Source of the DNA: Chrysochromulina parva
Taxonomy: Eukaryota > Haptophyta > Prymnesiales > Chrysochromulinaceae
Assembly (NCBI GenBank): GCA_002887195.1
Contig: PJAB01002106.1
Span: 1 to 10,479 of the forward strand
Direction of reading: 5' to 3'
Length of the DNA stretch: 10,479 nt
Shown here: positions 8,501 to 10,479 of the stretch, in pieces
Layout: each line of letters starts with the position of its first letter
How positions within the stretch are numbered: position 1 is the stretch's first letter
Notes under the pieces: model-generated
Databases searched by the model: none
What the model saw: the letters and a program-made list of their open reading frames with translations, nothing else
Told to the model about the DNA's origin: nothing
Position numbers and translations under genes: made by a program

Positions 8501-10479
8501 AATACGCTCCCACGTGTGCTCCAGCTCCGCCTCGCGCTGTGCCGCCGCACGCAACTGGCTCAGGACCTCCTCGAGCTCGTGCTGGAGCGCCAGCTCGCGC
8601 TGCTCCATATCGGAGGCCGCGAGCGCCGTGCGTGCCTCAACTAGGCTCGCCTCGAGCGCGCTCACGGGCGCGCCAAACATATCAGTGTTGGCATTCTTGA
8701 CGCTGTCGAACAGGTTGCTCGCCACATCGCCGCCCGCCAAGTCCGCAGGCGGAGTTTGGATCTTGACCTTGAACTCGCCCCCCTCGTGGCGCGCGAGCTG
8801 CACCGCGAACTTGCCGCCCTCATCAGCGTCGTCGCGGGCGTCCTCAAAGCGGCCGTCGCCGTCTGCGTCGCCGGGCGCGCCGCTCCGAAGCTGCTGGGCA
8901 TGCAGATTGCCGCCCTCATTCGCGTCGTCGCGGGCGTCGTCGGGCGCGTCGCTCCGGAGCTGATAGGCACGCAACAAGCTACCACGAGGCTCGAGCTGGA
9001 CGCCAAAGTTACCGGCCTCGCCCAAAGATAGCTTGACAGCCACCATACGCTCCTCCTCCCCTTGATTGGTCGCGTCAGCTGGCGCGTCCGGCTCGGGCTC
9101 CCGCGCACCCTCCACCGTGGCAGGTGCCTCCAGATTCGGCTTCGGCTCTGCCGCCACCTCTGGCCCTGGCCCTGGCTCTGGCTCTGGCTCGTTAATTAAC
9201 GAACCCGCAATTAACGAACCCGCCGGCTCTGCCGCCGGCTCTGGCTCTGGTTCCGCCGCCGCGGGCCCCGCGGTCTCCTTTGGCTGGGGCGAAGAGGGGC
9301 GCGAAGAAGGGCGCGAGGCCGAACGGGTAGCTGCGGGCGCGGCGGCGGGTTCGTTAATCAGGCGACGTAGCACGGCCACCTCAGCCTCCTTGGCCATGAC
9401 CGATTGACGAAGCGCCGCGATCTCCTCGGTTGGCCATGCGGCTGCGCGTGCGAGCAGCTCAGCCGAGGTGAGGAGGCCGCCTGGCACGCCGGCTGCCGCA
9501 TGCACCATCGGCCCGCCTTCAATTGATGCGCGCTCCTTGCGCAAAGCGAGCACCTCCGCCTCCTTGGCCTGCACCGACCGAAGCAGCGCCTCTTTTTGGC
9601 TCTTGAGCACTTTCAGCTCCTCCGCCAACTCTTTTGCGTCGTCCGGGTTGGCGCCGCCGGCCGCCGCCCGTGCAGCGAGCTCGGCCGTCGCCCGTGCAAC
9701 CGCGGCCGCCTCGCCCTCCGCGACGGCGACCGCGATGGTCGCAGCGCCGCCTGAGCGCACCATCTCCTTTTGCCATTCGGACACCGCGGGTACATCGGAC
9801 GGCAGCGGCGTCGGCGAGGCGGCGCGACGCGAGCGCTGCGCACGCTTCGTAGCATACTCGAGCATCCACTGGGGCGACTCTGAGCGCTTGGGCTCTGAGT
9901 ACTGGCCCGAGTTCACCACCTCGGGCGTCGGCGCCGGTGTCGACGCGCCTGCCGCCGTCGCCTTCACTGCCGCTGAAGCTGCCTTCGCACCGGCCGCCGA
10001 AGTTGGGCGGGGCGATGCGGGGGCTTTCGAGAAGAGGCCGGAGGCGCTCACCGCGGGCGCGCCCGCCACCGCGGCGGCGCCCCCGCCCATGAGCGGACCG
10101 GTATGGATCGGGGCGTCGACAGACAGGATGATGTCGCTGCCCGTGGGGACTGGTGTCTCGGCGATCTCGGCGATCTCGGCGATCTCGGCCGCGGGCGGCG
10201 CCACCGGCCGGAGCGAGGCGACGCCCGCCGCAATCTCGGGAGCGATGGCGGCCAGCGCCGTCTTGGGCGAGACTGGCAGCGCCGACTCCCTCGCCCGGAG
10301 CGCATTCACAGGCGCATTCACAGGGCCCATGGCCGGGGCTGGCGTCTTGGGCGTCGTCTTGGGCGTCACGGGCGCTGCGTCCTCTCGACTGCCAGCTGCA
10401 GCGGGTACGGGCGCCGGCGCGGGCGCCGGCGCGGGCGCGGGCGCGGGCGCGGGTGCCGGCGCGGGCGCCGGCGCGGGCG
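2573..10479 (-). CDS. Giant coiled-coil protein with C-terminal seven-bladed WD40 propeller, N-terminus off the window
   Basis: One uninterrupted frame runs from the right edge to TGA 2573-2575, more than 2,630 codons. The first in-window ATG is at 10330, but the frame continues to the edge as an Ala-Pro repeat, so the true start is probably outside. Residues are numbered from the Val codon at 10369. Order: disordered Ala/Glu/Pro region (1-440), Gly/Asp repeat module (440-540), interrupted coiled coils (about 565-1890), polyproline block (1889-1954), Ala-rich helix (2002-2027), basic Pro/Ser-rich linker (2050-2250), WD40 propeller (2257-2543) and acidic tail. Two Sfi1-like Trp motifs lie at 656-685 and 962-980. 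No kinase, motor or GTPase motif is visible. The architecture suggests a cytoskeletal, basal-body or Golgi scaffold. A C-terminal WD40 after coiled coil also occurs in KIF21-type kinesins, so a motor domain beyond the edge is possible. The exact family is not recognised. Confidence 0.85.
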   Translation of the reverse strand, partial: PAPAPAPAPAPAPAPAPAPAPAPVPAAAGSREDAAPVTPKTTPKTPAPAMGPVNAPVNALRARESALPVSPKTALAAIAPEIAAGVASLRPVAPPAAEIAEIAEIAETPVPTGSDIILSVDAPIHTGPLMGGGAAAVAGAPAVSASGLFSKAPASPRPTSAAGAKAASAAVKATAAGASTPAPTPEVVNSGQYSEPKRSESPQWMLEYATKRAQRSRRAASPTPLPSDVPAVSEWQKEMVRSGGAATIAVAVAEGEAAAVARATAELAARAAAGGANPDDAKELAEELKVLKSQKEALLRSVQAKEAEVLALRKERASIEGGPMVHAAAGVPGGLLTSAELLARAAAWPTEEIAALRQSVMAKEAEVAVLRRLINEPAAAPAATRSASRPSSRPSSPQPKETAGPAAAEPEPEPAAEPAGSLIAGSLINEPEPEPGPGPEVAAEPKPNLEAPATVEGAREPEPDAPADATNQGEEERMVAVKLSLGEAGNFGVQLEPRGSLLRAYQLRSDAPDDARDDANEGGNLHAQQLRSGAPGDADGDGRFEDARDDADEGGKFAVQLARHEGGEFKVKIQTPPADLAGGDVASNLFDSVKNANTDMFGAPVSALEASLVEARTALAASDMEQRELALQHELEEVLSQLRAAAQREAELEHTWERIREARAHLKQAAEAAEADTAAASNPVAMAALAAKAWGVLSYWNEARQVPVRSVFHKWKEATGFDGSGGAAVVGGSAPDADGGTLPPLGMWTGSRKGSLLEQLARSAVPSSIASHVADAQTKETALEAAASGSLLIDLQRYKQRLVVSMLTEQHARTMLATMTSSYDDLAEQARQLRGEVARLEELLSTEKTSTAEVVSAAEKQVALAKAELKASAGIDAAELKKLKDAAAEMEQLKVSSDMSRAMQKKLKADLEKRDKEIEEMRSACIKLRQEVKLAEEMAAEAQATANVGAGAVAEAAEERRAAKRKSLMQLQAMNSQEQLEDSLRRTSYSKLGSCLAAGSFSELSSAFGTWRASSIALAASEAIAELPPPSPTKLVHSPSKYQDSAFLEELASARAELEALHTAHEAALAELEEHKRRNKAASIITKMGRAAKAAQKETLESAVADSTASVASLQAGLDSAQRALEAEKALAQELSEELSVSKKERSAEVGALRKQLQAAKAEAAKLLDEKALAEQNAAAELDAAVAAHEQRLARARTESQRALTRTQQEVKQAQQALAEAHASAQAQAEEVHRQLQAAQGHSGQLMDEIDALKTALRTAQADATAAAAAAAAAGPPATAPAPALPATAGAPPSSEELAELERLRQTASSASSELERLRQTVDTQLEAHREVAAREKEVRETLELKELRLREEVQARHAEAATAAELRRLLEELRVELASEQGKQVASGEAVRREKELLEARYEVQIARLREERAQHEATVQREHAQHAAAAQREHSIQMKKLQEELFEAQKASSRAESSAEREQLASVAEVRSAAQAELKTALEQALTAEATLEATRGAHRAELERRNAEAAQRETALREEMQRSHERSLEAATEQLKMALELQRADAQALRDERAVLQASLRDRQSLVDETLDQLHQAQAEAREAHARASRIERETSHLLGDRATSNSSDPNSDGGGGAARALATANERLFNEIRELQLREQSHKDDVQRISTELRERAAAERATLDAAHAKMLSELGARHEAALRELAHANERLQAENKNVQAERLSSLEEAGRLHAEDEKLRAARQGQLMELQAMHARQAEMFEAEKRRLDEAHRAALATMRDKHEAAARQSHEEVEREKSKGRQAESRWQAEAAELRQRQAEAASAAAEAQRRASDALETERAALGEVRRHFDAEKLKLESLSREHAKTTEALAAATAEVDGLRAQLAEVMSDGGPLAASWRTKQLATLEREKAALEQEVALLSERLKMRDSALERASNVPPSPYLQHMQLPPPPPPPLQLPPPTPPSPIPPYPTTPPPPPPPPPLIQPAPYLMQPTLRQPTRSPSPASLALASQNEALAAQLAAQARQLEEQKAMLEKVQRASLAPSLPPASTAAAAAAAASAKAAASAAAAFRTSTQSINSLGSAAFMSSQATFTSSQQSHDEDDVAEELGTALPELRGPSPVPSKARRLPERASFERSTRPEAPPSQPAPPLQQPNQMHAPVSVPTLFGEAPCPSTPGRKPPRPRAAPTPRASSPVTADRNADRDGSRQPPSRPQPMPHSPRGQRPSSPQSTRPPSATRPPPVVPPSPPSPRPRSVSPAPKDKLAPRAEPTVGAVASTRGRTGATPVPTTAPAGAGGDAGVSETAVYALVVGVGGVVSCAGRDKDVRLLDPTDGCCLKRMVGHTERVWALARTSEETLASGSADKTIRLWRPSEGRCIGSFKGHKGAVMSLLTYRGLLISGSQDQTVRLWDLREGGCVGSLFQSGDAQSGASRERNAVHALAMARKDQLAVGTWGGTVRLWDLHRSRCTATLDAHSGAIWSMLHAEGRLYTAGSDGVVKLWDTRTASPEPSGSLGSSATSGPLYTMVEKDGLLLTGGYDQLVKVWDTRMMRCLNELPGHAGSVRCLAFLDSRLLSGSTDGTVRLWDFDSLLAHDGTATGGTDGSVVGSPHADETDELADGFDALPAETPDGQVDDEDYEPNFATRR
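2741..3601 (-). other. WD40 beta-propeller domain, seven blades
   Basis: Seven consecutive WD repeats occupy residues 2257-2543 of the giant protein. The blades end near VRLLD, IRLWR, VRLWD, VRLWD, VKLWD, VKVWD and VRLWD. Typical GH dipeptides (VGHT, KGHK, PGHA) and SGSxDxT turns are present. Blade 3 has an extra Ser/Gly/Ala-rich insert after its WD (about residues 2380-2393), and blade 5 a similar Ser-rich one. Seven blades make a closed ring, so the domain looks complete. It most likely binds protein partners at the end of the coiled-coil stalk. Confidence 0.93.
3610..4230 (-). other. Basic Pro/Ser-rich disordered linker
   Basis: This segment links the coiled-coil/polyproline part of the giant protein to the WD40 ring. 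It is rich in Pro, Ser, Arg and Thr, with many SP/TP sites and PxxP runs such as ATRPPPVVPPSPPSPRPR. It should be disordered and is a plausible kinase target and SH3-type ligand. Some microtubule-binding proteins have comparable basic Pro-rich linkers, but no specific motif was recognised. Confidence 0.7.
4510..4705 (-). other. Polyproline block (profilin/EVH1/SH3 ligand-like)
   Basis: Residues 1889-1954 of the giant protein hold a run of seven prolines and a run of nine, with QLPPP units between and around them, then Pro-rich sequence ending near RSPSPAS. On the DNA it is a GGC/GGT trinucleotide tract with two GGCGGCAGCTGCA units. Such runs resemble formin FH1 or Ena/VASP-type ligands. Partner binding is inferred. 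Confidence 0.7.
6514..6580 (-). repeat. Tandem 14-residue (42-bp) coiled-coil repeat
   Basis: A 25-bp sequence at 6514-6538 recurs with one mismatch at 6556-6580, a 42-bp period. It encodes two copies of SSASSELERLRQT(A/V), exactly two heptads each. This looks like a recent in-frame duplication that keeps the coiled-coil phase. Confidence 0.75.
7420..7486 (-). other. Sfi1-like Trp motif, copy 2
   Basis: Residues 962-980 of the giant protein read AGSFSELSSAFGTWRASS, close to the Sfi1 centrin-binding pattern of hydrophobic residues followed by F-x-x-W-R/K. It sits in a gap between coiled-coil stretches. Centrin binding is inferred from motif resemblance only. Confidence 0.4.
8315..8404 (-). 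other. Sfi1-like Trp motif, copy 1 (double)
   Basis: Residues 656-685 of the giant protein contain KAWGVLSYWNEAR followed by RSVFHKWKEAT, two aromatic-x-x-W or similar units 15 residues apart. This resembles Sfi1-type centrin-binding helices, in which a Trp follows a hydrophobic pair and precedes a basic residue. It interrupts the heptads between the first and second coiled-coil stretches. Confidence 0.4.
8756..9054 (-). repeat. Gly/Asp repeat module with EF-hand-like loop
   Basis: Residues about 440-540 of the giant protein repeat the theme (E/D)-x-GG-(N/K/E)-(F/L)-x-V/A-Q/K: EAGNFGVQL, EGGNLHAQQL, EGGKFAVQL, EGGEFKVKI. Between them are Asp-rich spacers (APDDARDDAN and DARDDADE). On the DNA the matching blocks at 8811-8842 and 8907-8938 are 96 bases (32 codons) apart. 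One spacer contains DADGDGRF (residues 501-508), the DxDxDG core of a calcium loop, although position 12 is Arg instead of Glu. The alternating pattern suggests beta strands. The family is not recognised. Confidence 0.5.
9194..9223. repeat. Perfect 15-bp tandem repeat, AT-rich, inside the giant gene
   Basis: AATTAACGAACCCGC occurs at 9194-9208 and again at 9209-9223. With the preceding GTT it makes a TTAATTAA palindrome in otherwise very GC-rich sequence. It encodes AGSLIAGSLINEP in the minus-strand protein, interrupting a run of Glu-Pro dipeptides. Confidence 0.8.
9210..9358. repeat. Inverted repeat, 16-bp arms, inside the giant gene
   Basis: The 16 bases at 9210-9225 are the exact reverse complement of those at 9343-9358, with 117 bases between. 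The right arm also belongs to the ATTAACGAACCCGC family of the nearby tandem repeat, but in the opposite orientation. Both orientations stay open in frame, giving GSLI from one and LINEP from the other. Confidence 0.75.
9360..9660 (-). other. Duplicated short helical segment in the N-terminal region
   Basis: Two related segments of the giant protein, LLRSVQAKEAEVLALRKE (about 9520-9600) and LRQSVMAKEAEVAVLRRL (about 9355-9420), share a VxAKEAEVxxLR core. They are separated by a Gly/Ala-rich stretch. Each is long enough for two to three heptads, so they may be short coiled coils or a duplicated binding helix within an otherwise disordered region. Confidence 0.6.
10158..10189. repeat. 9-bp tandem repeat (Ile-Ala-Glu codons)
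   Basis: GCGATCTCG is repeated three times in tandem, followed by a partial copy, encoding IAEIAEIAE in the minus-strand protein. It is a small in-frame minisatellite in the disordered N-terminal part. Confidence 0.8.
10370..10479 (-). repeat. (Ala-Pro)n tract at the window edge
   Basis: The giant frame continues upstream of 10369 as a short Ala/Gly/Ser/Glu stretch and then an alternating Ala-Pro run that leaves the window. The DNA is built from GGCGCG and GGCGCC units, giving long alternating C/G stretches. No start codon is present in this part. The tract may be length-variable between strains and hard to sequence. Confidence 0.8.

Larger units (their letters stand above)
4710..8690 (-). 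other. Long interrupted coiled-coil rod
   Basis: Residues about 560-1887 of the giant protein are dominated by Ala, Glu, Arg, Leu, Gln and Lys with heptad spacing. At least five stretches are visible: about 8690-8450, 8160-7520, 7350-6690, 6610-5670 and 5610-4710. They are broken by a Gly/Ala loop and Sfi1-like motif, a second Trp motif, an Ala/Pro linker with nine consecutive alanines (6610-6690) and a Ser/Asn/Gly linker (about 5620-5665). The fourth and fifth stretches are the most continuous. An extended, probably dimeric rod with hinges is the likely shape. Confidence 0.8.

Noticed and set aside
9191..9358. Intron or introner element at the AT-rich repeat
   Set aside because: The reading frame stays open through it, and no GT/GC...AG boundaries with a branch site stand out.
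10367..10369. GTG at 10369 as the start of the giant protein
   Set aside because: GTG starts are not expected in a nuclear eukaryotic gene, and the frame stays open to the window edge. The first in-window ATG is at 10330 and the real start is probably outside.

Overview
The window looks like nuclear DNA from a GC-rich unicellular eukaryote, most likely an alga or another protist. The evidence is strongly GC-rich coding sequence, a giant coiled-coil/WD40 protein, eukaryotic-style gene families, no Shine-Dalgarno sites or operon packing, and reading frames that run without visible introns. I cannot name the lineage from sequence alone. A haptophyte or similar high-GC alga is a guess.

Layout: (1) The left edge carries, on the minus strand, the N-terminal 239 codons of a NYN-domain ribonuclease-like protein followed by an OST-HTH/LOTUS RNA-binding domain. 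Its N-terminus resembles a mitochondrial targeting peptide. (2) Bases 718-1096 are a divergent intergenic region with repeated GTTCACA-type motifs and two inverted repeats, probably a shared promoter. (3) A plus-strand gene (1097-1969) encodes a 290-residue multi-pass membrane protein of the PQ-loop/cystinosin/SWEET type. (4) Bases 1970-2572 separate convergent genes. No gene is convincing there, but the region is rich in CGGTC/GACCG pentamers and has a small hairpin. (5) The rest (2573-10479) is one enormous minus-strand reading frame of more than 2,600 codons that leaves the right edge. From N to C it has an (Ala-Pro)n tract, a disordered Ala/Glu/Pro region, a short Gly/Asp repeat module with an EF-hand-like loop, about 1,300 residues of interrupted coiled coil containing two Sfi1-like Trp motifs, a polyproline block, a basic Pro/Ser-rich linker and a C-terminal seven-bladed WD40 propeller.

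The three genes share no evident pathway. The NYN-LOTUS protein points to RNA turnover, possibly in an organelle. The PQ-loop protein points to small-molecule export across an endomembrane. The giant protein looks like a cytoskeletal, basal-body or Golgi-type scaffold. I saw no mobile element, CRISPR array, tRNA or rRNA. The strongest leads are the possibly organelle-targeted NYN-LOTUS protein, the architecture of the giant protein, and an AT-rich tandem/inverted repeat embedded in its coding sequence.
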